From NCBI GenBank assembly GCA_022402535.1, contig JAKRSD010000017.1, positions 1-64,000 of the forward strand: a DNA stretch of 64,000 nt. The letters are read 5' to 3'. The DNA comes from Flavobacteriales bacterium (GTDB lineage Bacteria; Bacteroidota; Bacteroidia; CAIKAF01). Shown piece by piece: positions 50,514 to 59,311 of this stretch (within the stretch, counting starts at the first letter, position 1; each line of letters starts with the position of its first letter). The translations under genes and the position numbers were made by a program. Below the pieces are notes generated by a model. It was not told the origin of the DNA, did no database searches, and saw only the letters and a list, made by a program, of their open reading frames with translations.

Positions 50514-52088
50514 TTATTTGAAAATCACCTTGCGGTTGAATACTCCCGCTGTGGTGTTTACACGAACAATGTAAGTTCCGGGAGCTAAGGTACCGCGCTC
50601 TAAAACAGGCATAGTGCTGTTCAGGTTGTTGTAAGCGGCCACGATTCTTCCGTTTAAGTCAACCACATTCACCGAACGTACCATTACCTCGTTAGTTGTA
50701 ATGGTAAAGTGCGTAGTTACCGGATTAGGGAACAGATTTACTTTATCTAAACCGGACTCCACAATGTTGGAGCTTCCTATAATCACGTTGTTGTAAATTC
50801 TTGGTGAAGAATACTTCATCACCGTATCAATGTATGCACGGCCTTTGGCGGCAGACATATTCGGGTTAGTAAGTAAACCGGAAAGGTGCAGGTTGTTCGG
50901 ATTACCGTTGGCACCCGTTCCTGAAGTAGGAAGACCTAAAATTGCAGAAGTAGCAACTACGGTGGTAGAATCCCACCAATCCCAAGGAGAACCTTCTTCT
51001 AAACCGCCGGGAAGAGCCGGTGTACGGAATTCGAAAAGACCTTCAAACTGTGCTTTAGGGTTTAACGAATATCCGCGTAATGAAATCGGATCGGTGTAGG
51101 TAGCATTCAACATAATGTCGTTGTTACCTAAAGCTACCGCTTTTTGAATCATTTTGCGGGTTCCGATAACTTCGCCTACTACTAGGTCACCGGTAGTAGG
51201 TACATATACCTCACCGCTGTCATAAGGAGCAAATAAATCTTTCCAGCAGTGGAAACCTACCATAGGTACTTCGCCGCCTTCGAGCCAGCTGGCATCGCCA
51301 AGGGCTCCACCCAGGTTAATAACCATAGATACAGAATTATCAAAACCGGAATGATTATACTGATTCCAAGTTCCGCCTACTCCGTTTACGTTACCCCAAA
51401 TGGTTGTATCGATTACACTGTTACCGAAATCATCCTGGAATTTATCCAAAGCGGTTTCGGCATAACGGTCTAAAGTAGCGTATGCATTAGTAACATAACC
51501 ACCTGAACCTAAACCCACCAGAATAATTTTATTGGGGTTGATTTTGTAGGTAGCCGCATTGGCTTTGAAGAAACGTACTGCAGTCTGAACATCATGCACG
51601 GCACGATATACAGCAGTTAATAAGGTACGTGTACGGGTAATTTGATCGGAGCTGGTTGGATTCCAACCTAAACGGTAGCGGGGTGCTGCCGTCACATATC
51701 CTCTTTTGGCAAAACGTCTGGAGATTTCTACGATAGAACTGTCTCCTTTGTCGCCGGTGGTTCCGCGGTTGATGTAACGCGGAAGAAAGTTTCCGGTGTG
51801 TACCACAATCACCAACGGACGTTCGGTTTCGGTATCTCCGTTAGGCTGATACACGTCTAATGTCATAGGACCCACGGTAGGCGTGTAACCCAAAGGCGGA
51901 ATGGCCGCCGGTGGAACCGTTGGATCTAAAGGAGAGTCGTGTAAGGGAACAAAGTGAAAGTTACTCCCGTAAACCGTACCGAAGGTAAAGTCCACGTTGG
52001 TAAACACTTCATCCACATAACGAACCTGAGCTTGTGCCGCAAAGCCGATGGCCATTGCTCCCAGTGCACTGAGTAAGATTCTTTTCAT
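50514..52088 (-). CDS. T9SS-sorted alpha/beta-hydrolase-like protein with altered nucleophile elbow
   Basis: 524 residues: signal peptide (to AAQAQ), an alpha/beta-hydrolase domain (about 75-400) and a T9SS C-terminal sorting domain (VNLFPNPVTTHFTI, LNGRIVAAY, LAPGTYIVRVNTTAG). The esterase-like run is VYRAVHDVQTAVRFFKAN then NKIILVGLGSGGYVTN: where esterases have GxSAGG with the catalytic serine, this protein has GLGSGG, so the nucleophile position appears to be Gly with a Ser one place later (about residue 190). It may be inactive or use a shifted serine. It follows the TonB receptor gene by 55 bases, in one operon. Confidence 0.75.
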   Translation of the reverse strand: MKRILLSALGAMAIGFAAQAQVRYVDEVFTNVDFTFGTVYGSNFHFVPLHDSPLDPTVPPAAIPPLGYTPTVGPMTLDVYQPNGDTETERPLVIVVHTGNFLPRYINRGTTGDKGDSSIVEISRRFAKRGYVTAAPRYRLGWNPTSSDQITRTRTLLTAVYRAVHDVQTAVRFFKANAATYKINPNKIILVGLGSGGYVTNAYATLDRYAETALDKFQDDFGNSVIDTTIWGNVNGVGGTWNQYNHSGFDNSVSMVINLGGALGDASWLEGGEVPMVGFHCWKDLFAPYDSGEVYVPTTGDLVVGEVIGTRKMIQKAVALGNNDIMLNATYTDPISLRGYSLNPKAQFEGLFEFRTPALPGGLEEGSPWDWWDSTTVVATSAILGLPTSGTGANGNPNNLHLSGLLTNPNMSAAKGRAYIDTVMKYSSPRIYNNVIIGSSNIVESGLDKVNLFPNPVTTHFTITTNEVMVRSVNVVDLNGRIVAAYNNLNSTMPVLERGTLAPGTYIVRVNTTAGVFNRKVIFK

Positions 52089-52143
52089 TTGTGTTTTGTT
52101 TTTTTAATTTAACCTCTTTATAGTTGCTCAAATTTAGCCAAAA

Positions 52144-54960
52144 TTATTGGGGTTTGTTTTTGTTTTTACCCACATTTTTTCCGGTACCCCAGTCTCCCAT
52201 ATCAAATTGAATGGAGAAGTAGGCCAGACGCCCTACGCGAGGACCACCGTATACCTGATATACTTTGTTGTTTAACAGGTTTTGCGCTCCGATTTTAAAC
52301 GTCAGGTGCGGTTTTTTCCAGATGTAATTAATCTGCGCATCCAGCATATCGTAGGTAGGAATGGAACCGGTGAATTGCGGAGAACCTTCAAAGAGGAAGC
52401 CTTCTATCCACTTGTAGTTGATGTTAAAACCCCAGTTGTTCAATTTCAATTTTCCGATTCTCATCTGAATGTCGCGTCCTCCGATACCCACGTTGAATTT
52501 GTGGCGGGGCGTGTTAAAGGCCGGAATCAGCGGGTCGTCGCTGCCACGGCGGTCGAGTTCGTTGTAGGTGTAATTTCCGCTCAGGGTATAGTATTTTTTA
52601 AAGAAGTACGACAACTGCACCGATACCCCGCGGGTATGGACGATATCGCGGCTGTTGGTAGCTACACGCACCGCACGCACATTTACCGGGTTGAATAAAC
52701 CATCGAAATCGGAGAATACCCCGATTTTATACCCGATGAAGTTTTGGTAAAAGCTGTAGAAAGCCGAAAAATCCACATAGAGTTTTTTCCACAGGGTTCC
52801 GCGATAACCTACTTCGGCCGTCCACACACGCTCCGGACGCACCGGGTCTACGGAAAAATACTGCAGCGTATCGAAGTTTTTGATGGGGGCCTGAATATAA
52901 TCACGAATAGATTCCACGGTTATCAGTGAATCATATCCGGAAATATTTCCGAGCAGGGTGGCACGGCCCACAAAATAATTCAGGTACTGATCGGCCAGGG
53001 TAGGATTCCGCACCCCCGAAGAGAAAGACACACGCACGGTATGATCGCGCTGCGGAGTGTACACAAACGATAGTGCCGGCGACCAAAGGAAAGGAAAGTT
53101 GATGTTTTTATCGACCCGGTTGGTGAGGCTGATTTTTATTTTTTCAAATTTCAACTCGGCGCCAAAATATACCCCGCCTTCAAAGTTATAAATACGGGTA
53201 CCGGCTGTATCGCTGAAAATGGTTCCTCTGGAATCGGGCGCATACAAACGGAAATTGGCTCCGGCAGTCAGTTCCAGCCTGCGGCGCCATACATGGGCTT
53301 TGTACTCACCATGCAGATGATACAGCGCCGAACGGTCGTAAAAACGGGCTCCGCCCTGTCCCAATAATCGGGTGGTTACCCCGGCAAAAGCCGTATCAAA
53401 ACGATCGGTTCCGGGCTCAAAAAAGGGCTGATAGTCTGCCGTTGAAATGTTATTTATAGAATCTTTGACCGCCTGATGCCAAGAGGCTACATCATTATGA
53501 TAAAAATTAAGAATAGATTGGTGTTGATCAAAATCATAGGTAAATAATGGTCCTGTTGCCATGCCTGGAAGTGCATTGGCCTGACTTAAAAAGCCCATAT
53601 TACTCCACAACTGACGGTAACGGTTAACATAAATATCCAACGGCATACTCATATCCCGCAGTAAATTGGCTGCCACCACGGCATCATAGGTATTCCCGGC
53701 GTCTTCGTTAGTAGAGTAAAAACGGATGAAAAATTTATCTTTCTGACGGAATTCCAGTCGGTTCTGAAAAAACATGATATCGCGCATGCTGTAGCGGTTT
53801 TCGCCCTGATACACGGTGGTACCGTAGCTGAAATTGGAGGCCGCAATCAATTCATATTTCTTTTTAATCATGAAATGCAGGGCCGCATTGGCTTTCAGGT
53901 TCTGGGTTTTATAATCCACGATGTCTTCTTCGCGGTAACCATCCCGATGAAAAATATCCAATCCTTTAAAAAGTCGTCTTTCGCCGGGTTGGGTGAAATA
54001 ATCATTTTTACCGGCTATGGCTTCATCGCCATATACGTTTACGGCATCATAGCCCCCAGGATTGGTAACGCCTACTTCACTGTCGGTAGCCGGGTCATAA
54101 TTGGTGGCTTCCCAGTCATCGGCACGCATGGCCATCACATTCACTTTGTAGGCGAACCAGTCGTTGCCCTGTTTATTCTGAAATTTTTGTGCCCAGCGGG
54201 CAGCGCCTTCAAACAGGTTTCGTTCCCCGATTTTAGAGGATATGCTCAACCCCGTAAAATCGAACGGGCTTTTGGTTTCCATGGCAATTACCCCGTTAAA
54301 GGCGTTGGGCCCATAAAACGCGGAAGAAGCGCCCTGTACCAGATCCACTTTGCGGATATCCAGTTCGGAAGCGCCCAAAAAGTTTCCGAGCGAAAAGTTC
54401 AACCCCGGCGACTGGTTATCTACCCCATCAATCACCTGTAAGGAACGTACAGGTGAAGTACTGTTGAATCCGCGGGTATTAATTACTTTAAAACCTAAAC
54501 TGGCCGAAGTAACATCCACCCCTTTCAGGGAACCCAAACCCTCATAAAAGTTGGCTGAAGGCGTTTCTTTAATACCGATGAGGTCCATACTTTCTACCGT
54601 TAAAGCCGCTTCCTGCTGCTTTTGGGTAATGCGCGTATCTTCAATTTCTATACTTTTCAAAAACACATTGTCGGGCTCCAGCGAAAACTCCAGCTTATCG
54701 GATACCGCCGTAATTTCAAATTCTTTTTTGGTGTAGCCCAGTGAACTCACCACCATGGTAAACGGCGGCTTGGTGGCACTCACAAACGAAAATTTTCCAT
54801 CCAAATCGGTGGGGGCTCCCTGCGAAGTACCTTTGATAATTACGTTTGCTCCGATAACGGGCTGCTTGGATTTGGCGTCTAAAACACGGCCTGCATATTT
54901 ATTTTGGGCAAGGGCCGAAGTGCATACAAAAATCAGTGCGAGTAACAGTTTCTCTCTCAT
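52144..54960 (-). CDS. TonB-dependent receptor with carboxypeptidase-regulatory-like N-terminus
   Basis: 938 residues from ATG 54960 (MREKLLLALIFVCTSALAQN). An N-terminal CarboxypepD_reg-like domain (GRVLDAKSKQPVIGANVIIKGTSQG) is followed by a plug (ETPSANFYEGLGSLKGVDVTSASLGFKVINTRGF, DLVQGASSAFYGPNAFNGVIAMET) and a 22-stranded barrel that ends IQFDMGDWGTG. It imports a substrate across the outer membrane using ExbBD-TonB energy. There is no SusD-like partner; instead the next gene encodes a T9SS-exported hydrolase-like protein, so the pair may bind or process a common ligand. The ligand is not evident. Confidence 0.9.
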   Translation of the reverse strand: MREKLLLALIFVCTSALAQNKYAGRVLDAKSKQPVIGANVIIKGTSQGAPTDLDGKFSFVSATKPPFTMVVSSLGYTKKEFEITAVSDKLEFSLEPDNVFLKSIEIEDTRITQKQQEAALTVESMDLIGIKETPSANFYEGLGSLKGVDVTSASLGFKVINTRGFNSTSPVRSLQVIDGVDNQSPGLNFSLGNFLGASELDIRKVDLVQGASSAFYGPNAFNGVIAMETKSPFDFTGLSISSKIGERNLFEGAARWAQKFQNKQGNDWFAYKVNVMAMRADDWEATNYDPATDSEVGVTNPGGYDAVNVYGDEAIAGKNDYFTQPGERRLFKGLDIFHRDGYREEDIVDYKTQNLKANAALHFMIKKKYELIAASNFSYGTTVYQGENRYSMRDIMFFQNRLEFRQKDKFFIRFYSTNEDAGNTYDAVVAANLLRDMSMPLDIYVNRYRQLWSNMGFLSQANALPGMATGPLFTYDFDQHQSILNFYHNDVASWHQAVKDSINNISTADYQPFFEPGTDRFDTAFAGVTTRLLGQGGARFYDRSALYHLHGEYKAHVWRRRLELTAGANFRLYAPDSRGTIFSDTAGTRIYNFEGGVYFGAELKFEKIKISLTNRVDKNINFPFLWSPALSFVYTPQRDHTVRVSFSSGVRNPTLADQYLNYFVGRATLLGNISGYDSLITVESIRDYIQAPIKNFDTLQYFSVDPVRPERVWTAEVGYRGTLWKKLYVDFSAFYSFYQNFIGYKIGVFSDFDGLFNPVNVRAVRVATNSRDIVHTRGVSVQLSYFFKKYYTLSGNYTYNELDRRGSDDPLIPAFNTPRHKFNVGIGGRDIQMRIGKLKLNNWGFNINYKWIEGFLFEGSPQFTGSIPTYDMLDAQINYIWKKPHLTFKIGAQNLLNNKVYQVYGGPRVGRLAYFSIQFDMGDWGTGKNVGKNKNKPQ

Positions 54961-55007
54961 AAATTTAAACAGTGCCGAAAGGTAAAAATTCTTTTTATGC
55001 GTTTCAA

Positions 55008-55015
55008 CAAATATA
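55008..55015 (-). promoter_or_regulatory. -7 element of the TonB receptor operon (TATATTTG)
   Basis: TATATTTG (minus strand) matches TAnnTTTG exactly and lies 47 bases before ATG 54960. The -33 region has no TTTG, so it may need an activator. Confidence 0.45.
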
Positions 55016-55073
55016 TGTTTTTTCGGTGCGGAATAGTTTACCTCCATTCGATTTTTCGCCGACCTGCATACAA

Positions 55074-55091
55074 ATACTACATGCGTAGTAT
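55074..55091. promoter_or_regulatory. Perfect palindrome between divergent TonB receptor and hypothetical gene
   Basis: ATACTAC (55074-55080) - ATGC - GTAGTAT (55085-55091) is a 7-bp perfect inverted repeat, centred in the 177-base gap between the two divergent genes. Its position upstream of the TonB receptor's -7 box makes a regulator binding site likely. Confidence 0.45.
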
Positions 55092-55137
55092 GTAAGACCT
55101 TCACAAATTTCAAAATCTTTGTGCACTAAAGTTTTGC

Positions 55138-56853
55138 ATGATGACCCGATTTTTTGCCTTTGCGATATTGTATTTCAGCCTTACGTTAACCCTTCATTCC
55201 CAAACCTGTAACACCCAGATTGAAAACCGGCTCCGAAAACTGGAAGATGTAATCCTAAAACCCGAAATGAAAAATAACCGGGCGTTTGATTCCCTGAAAA
55301 CAGAAGCTACCGCCATTGTCAAACTGATTGAATCCTGCACCGAGATCAATTCCAGTTATTCAGCGCGGGGAAAACTTTCCAAAATCAGTGTGTATTACAA
55401 CATGGCTGCGTTAGCGGGCCTGGTAAAAAAATACGACGAAATGTTGAAATACATTGAGTTTATGGAAAAACTGCTGCCTACGCAGGGCGCCATCAGCGAG
55501 AGTGCGGCCGGCTCGTTTACCATTGACGGAAAAAAATACACGGCCAAAATTCCTCCGGGGTATGTAACGGGACTCTATTATCAGATTATGGAAAAACGAG
55601 TGAATTACTACTATTTCTATACCCGCGATTATGCCAAAATTATTACCACCTACGAAAAAATATTGCAGGCGCCTTCCTCGTTTAAACCCGCTTCTTTAGA
55701 AGCCCTGCTGTATGTAGATGCTATGAAAAAAACAGGAAAACCTTCCACCGAGTATTTCAAACAACTGGTGAGGGCCGGCGAACTTTTTGCCGTTACGTGG
55801 AACAAAAAAGAAGAACACGACAGTTCCACCATCAACAACCATTCGTTGATGCTGAGTTGGTTTCGTACCGAAGTATCGAGCTACAACATCAAAAATCTGA
55901 ATGAATCGGACCCCACGGGCAATCTGCGTTTGCGGGCTGCCAAAGCGGTTTTGGATAATGATGATCGCGATTTGGCCAAAAAATACGCCATCAGCGGAGC
56001 CGAAAACGGAGCCAATCAAAAATCGGATGGTTTCTGGTATCTGGATGTACTTTCGGATAATGAACCCGTTCATGTGAATGCGGCCCTTACCATACTGGAA
56101 AAATCGGTGTATGCTTTTACGGAAAGTGAACTTAACCGAATGTTGCCCATTGCCGAAAAAAACAACAAAACCGAAATGGCCCGGGATATTCGTGAGAGAC
56201 TGCGCAAATTGGCAAGTTTCCGAAAAAGAACCACCATTTCTTTGGTGCCTTCGGTGGAGCTTATCGGACTTCCCTTCGGGCATGTGCCGGTATCACTCAA
56301 CCTGCGGACAGGAAGAATTTGGAGTGAATTCCGCTTCGATTATGTGTATGGAGCCAAAACCAAATACCGTTTCGGAATGCTTCGCGCCAAAGGCAGCGAA
56401 AAACAGCGGTTTGAATTCACCGGCTGGGATGTGGGTTATGCCTTCGGATATTTCATGAAACAAGGATTCAGACAGGGAAACAAAAAAGGCGGACGCAGTC
56501 AATTTTATGCTTCGGCATTCGGGTTTGATGTGCGGTATGCCAACTGGAATTTTGCGCCCATCACCACCAATATTTTCAACCCGGCAACCGAAACTACGGA
56601 TTACAATGTGCTGATTAATGCCAAAACTAACCGCTATGAGTTCTGTTTTCGCACCAGTCTGGTGTATATGACCCGTTTTGTTACACTGGATTATTATATG
56701 GGATTGGGAATAGGTTACCGCACACTTACCACCGCCGAGGGACGTAATGTAAAAGCAGAAGAATTTTCGGATTCCCGATTATTTGGCGAACGATGGAACA
56801 GGGTGTATATGCCACTCCGTCTCGGACTTAAAGTCGGATTTAATATCCTGTAA
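55138..56853 (+). CDS. Exported protein of unknown function, helical N-terminus and beta-rich C-terminus
   Basis: 571 residues with a signal peptide (cleavage near LHSQTC). Residues 20-350 are rich in alpha-helical, TPR-like repeats (YDEMLKYIEFMEKLL, YAKIITTYEKILQ, YAISGAENGANQ); residues about 365-571 alternate hydrophobic and polar residues as in an outer-membrane barrel and end with LRLGLKVGFNIL, whose final aromatic-free pattern still fits a beta-signal. I recognise no family. It is divergent from the TonB receptor and ends directly against dnaX (no spacer). It may be a cell-surface or periplasmic protein. Confidence 0.72.
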   Translation: MMTRFFAFAILYFSLTLTLHSQTCNTQIENRLRKLEDVILKPEMKNNRAFDSLKTEATAIVKLIESCTEINSSYSARGKLSKISVYYNMAALAGLVKKYDEMLKYIEFMEKLLPTQGAISESAAGSFTIDGKKYTAKIPPGYVTGLYYQIMEKRVNYYYFYTRDYAKIITTYEKILQAPSSFKPASLEALLYVDAMKKTGKPSTEYFKQLVRAGELFAVTWNKKEEHDSSTINNHSLMLSWFRTEVSSYNIKNLNESDPTGNLRLRAAKAVLDNDDRDLAKKYAISGAENGANQKSDGFWYLDVLSDNEPVHVNAALTILEKSVYAFTESELNRMLPIAEKNNKTEMARDIRERLRKLASFRKRTTISLVPSVELIGLPFGHVPVSLNLRTGRIWSEFRFDYVYGAKTKYRFGMLRAKGSEKQRFEFTGWDVGYAFGYFMKQGFRQGNKKGGRSQFYASAFGFDVRYANWNFAPITTNIFNPATETTDYNVLINAKTNRYEFCFRTSLVYMTRFVTLDYYMGLGIGYRTLTTAEGRNVKAEEFSDSRLFGERWNRVYMPLRLGLKVGFNIL

Positions 56854-58539
56854 TCAAATCGGGGTTTCGGTATCGAGTTCAAACGCGCGACGCATTTCGT
56901 GCAGCACGGGATTGCTCTGCGCCATCAGTTCAAAACGTTCGTGATTGGTCAGGTAAACCGGGCCTTTTTTTTCGGGTGGAAGTTCCACGATTACTTTCAG
57001 GGAAATGCTTTTATTTCTGAGCTTTTCGCGAATCGGTTCCAACATATCGGGTTTTTCTTTTTCAAGTTCCGATTCCTGAATTTTATTAGTGATTTTTATT
57101 TCAATCAGGGAACCTTCAATACGATAAGGAAAGTTAGTCCAGGTTACATAAAGACTTCTTTTACCCGCAGCTTTCAGACTTTCGATGTATTCGGAAAGTG
57201 CACTGCGCAACTCTTCTTCCGTAAATGGCTGATCTTCTTGATTGGAAGTTGGTAAAGCGGAGGTATCAACTTCATTTTTCACTTCGGTTTTTTTCATCAC
57301 TTTTTCCGGATTAATGGAAATAGTGGAAGCCGATAAAGGCATAATTTTAGCCGTGCCGGGCGATTTTACAGAAGTAGCCGGTTTGGTTGAGGATGGAGCA
57401 GCGGCAGGAGTTTCCACTTCTTCCGGTTCATCTAGTTTACTGAGTTTTTTTTTTAAGGTCGCAATCTGCAACAACATCAGTTCTATTAATAATCGCCGGT
57501 TGGAAGTTACCTTATATTCGGCGTCGGTTTTCATGGAAATTTTGAGGGCTTCAATCAGCCAGGCCGGTTCTGATTTTTGCCCCTGTTCAAAATATCGGGC
57601 TTTGGTGTTTTCGCCCACTTCGAGCAATCGAACCGTTTTGGCATCGCGGCTCACCAGCAGATTTCTGAAGTGTTCGGCCAGTCCTGCGTTAAAGTGCGAC
57701 CCGTCAAATCCTTTATCCAAAATTTCGTTGTATACATTCAGCAATCCCTGATAATCTCCTTCCAGAGCCATATCGGTCATCCTGAAATAATATTCGTAAT
57801 CTAAAATATTTAGGTTATTAATGACTTCAGCATAAGTAAGATTTGCCCCCGTAAAAGTAACCAGACGGTCAAATATGGAAAGGGCATCGCGTAAGGCACC
57901 ATCAGCTTTTTGCGCAATAATATGGAGCGCATCTTTTTCAAATTTTACGTTTTCCGAGGAGGCAATCTTCTCCAGATGAGCCGTAATATCTTCCACCGAA
58001 ATGCGGTTGAAATCATATACCTGACAACGGGAAAGAATCGTAGGCAGGATTTTATGCTTTTCAGTTGTAGCCAAAATAAAAATGGCGTGTGCCGGCGGTT
58101 CTTCCAAGGTTTTCAGAAAGGCATTGAACGCCGCCTGAGAAAGCATATGTACCTCGTCGATAATGTAAACACTGTATTTACCGATTTGGGGAGGAATGCG
58201 CACCTGATCTACCAAAACCCGGATATCATCTACTCCATTATTGCTGGCGGCATCCAGTTCATGAATATTAAATGAATGGCTTGCTTCGAAAGACTTACAG
58301 GATTCACAGGCATTGCAAGGCTCAAGGTCGGGCCCCGGATTCATGCAGTTAAGCATTTTGGCCAAAATACGTGCAGAGGTTGTTTTTCCCACTCCGCGCG
58401 GTCCGCAGAACAAAAAAGCATGCGCCACTTTGCCGGTTTTCATGGCATTTTTGAGCGTATTGGTAATATGCTTTTGACCTACCACGCTATCAAATGCGGA
58501 GGGGCGATACTTTCGGGCGGATACTAAAAATTCTGACAC
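56854..58539 (-). CDS. dnaX: DNA polymerase III subunit gamma/tau
   Basis: 561 residues from a GTG at 58539 (VSEFLVSARKYRPSAFDSVVGQ); the longer frame is unsupported. The clamp-loader AAA+ domain has Walker A FCGPRGVGKTT, the zinc cysteines CMNPGPDLEPCNACESC, Walker B VYIIDEVHML, and the SRC motif LSRCQVYDF. The C-terminal part (about 400-561) carries the proline/threonine-rich linker and the domain that contacts the polymerase. No programmed frameshift signal producing a short gamma form is obvious. It is convergent with the hypothetical gene without any spacer. Confidence 0.95.
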   Translation of the reverse strand: MSEFLVSARKYRPSAFDSVVGQKHITNTLKNAMKTGKVAHAFLFCGPRGVGKTTSARILAKMLNCMNPGPDLEPCNACESCKSFEASHSFNIHELDAASNNGVDDIRVLVDQVRIPPQIGKYSVYIIDEVHMLSQAAFNAFLKTLEEPPAHAIFILATTEKHKILPTILSRCQVYDFNRISVEDITAHLEKIASSENVKFEKDALHIIAQKADGALRDALSIFDRLVTFTGANLTYAEVINNLNILDYEYYFRMTDMALEGDYQGLLNVYNEILDKGFDGSHFNAGLAEHFRNLLVSRDAKTVRLLEVGENTKARYFEQGQKSEPAWLIEALKISMKTDAEYKVTSNRRLLIELMLLQIATLKKKLSKLDEPEEVETPAAAPSSTKPATSVKSPGTAKIMPLSASTISINPEKVMKKTEVKNEVDTSALPTSNQEDQPFTEEELRSALSEYIESLKAAGKRSLYVTWTNFPYRIEGSLIEIKITNKIQESELEKEKPDMLEPIREKLRNKSISLKVIVELPPEKKGPVYLTNHERFELMAQSNPVLHEMRRAFELDTETPI

Positions 58540-58678
58540 AGCATTTTTGGTTTGGAGCAAATTTAATGGGCACGAAGTAATAATCCGGAGTATTGTTGAT
58601 AAAAAATAAGAAGTAAACGGAAAACCAAAACCCAAATCGGGTCGTTACTTTGATGTTCAGTTTATAATTGCATTTATC

Positions 58679-59212
58679 ATGAAAAAAAATACTGCATTCC
58701 GGATGACTTCTTATGTCGTACGTTTGAGCCTGTTTATATTAGTCCTCACGTTGCCGGCGTGCAGTCATAGTCAACAAACATCCAATTCATCTGCTGTTAT
58801 GAAAGAAGAAATCACCGACGAAAATTTACCCAAAAATGAAAACGAATGGCGAGCCGTACTCACGCCCGATCAGTATAAAATACTTCGCGAAAAAGGCACC
58901 GAAAGACCAGGAACCGGTGAGTTTCTTTTCCATAAAGAAAAAGGTATATACACCTGCGGGGGATGCGGCCTCGAACTGTTCACGTCCGATATGAAATTCG
59001 ACAGCCACTGCGGATGGCCCAGTTTCGATAAAGAAATAGAAGGCGGCAAAATCAAAAAAATAGCCGACTATTCGTATGGAATGATCCGCACCGAAATAGT
59101 ATGCAGCCGTTGCGGAGGACATTTAGGCCACATTTTTGACGACGGGCCCACCGAAACGGGTATGCGTTACTGCGTGAATTCCCTTTCACTGGGATTCAAA
59201 AAGGCGGAATAA
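58679..59212 (+). CDS. msrB: Peptide-methionine (R)-S-oxide reductase, exported form
   Basis: 177 residues. The first 35 residues form a signal peptide, probably a lipoprotein signal (LVLTLPACSHSQQ). The SelR domain has the zinc cysteine pairs CGGCGLELF and CSRCGGHLGH, and the catalytic cysteine in MRYCVNSLSL. It repairs oxidised methionine in the envelope. FDSHCGWPSF is another family block. It stands alone 100 bases before the permease gene. Confidence 0.92.
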   Translation: MKKNTAFRMTSYVVRLSLFILVLTLPACSHSQQTSNSSAVMKEEITDENLPKNENEWRAVLTPDQYKILREKGTERPGTGEFLFHKEKGIYTCGGCGLELFTSDMKFDSHCGWPSFDKEIEGGKIKKIADYSYGMIRTEIVCSRCGGHLGHIFDDGPTETGMRYCVNSLSLGFKKAE

Positions 59213-59311
59213 GACAGGCTTTACCATTCAAATTTCTCAGTTAATCGAAAATTAGGCTTTCGTGTTTCCGGGGATGATACATTTGTATTCCGTGAAATTC
59301 ATATTGCCGAA

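Noticed and set aside
53875-54441. Plus-strand reading frame of 188 codons opposite the TonB receptor
   Set aside because: The opposite frame is a complete TonB receptor with clear plug and barrel motifs, and this frame shows no family features.
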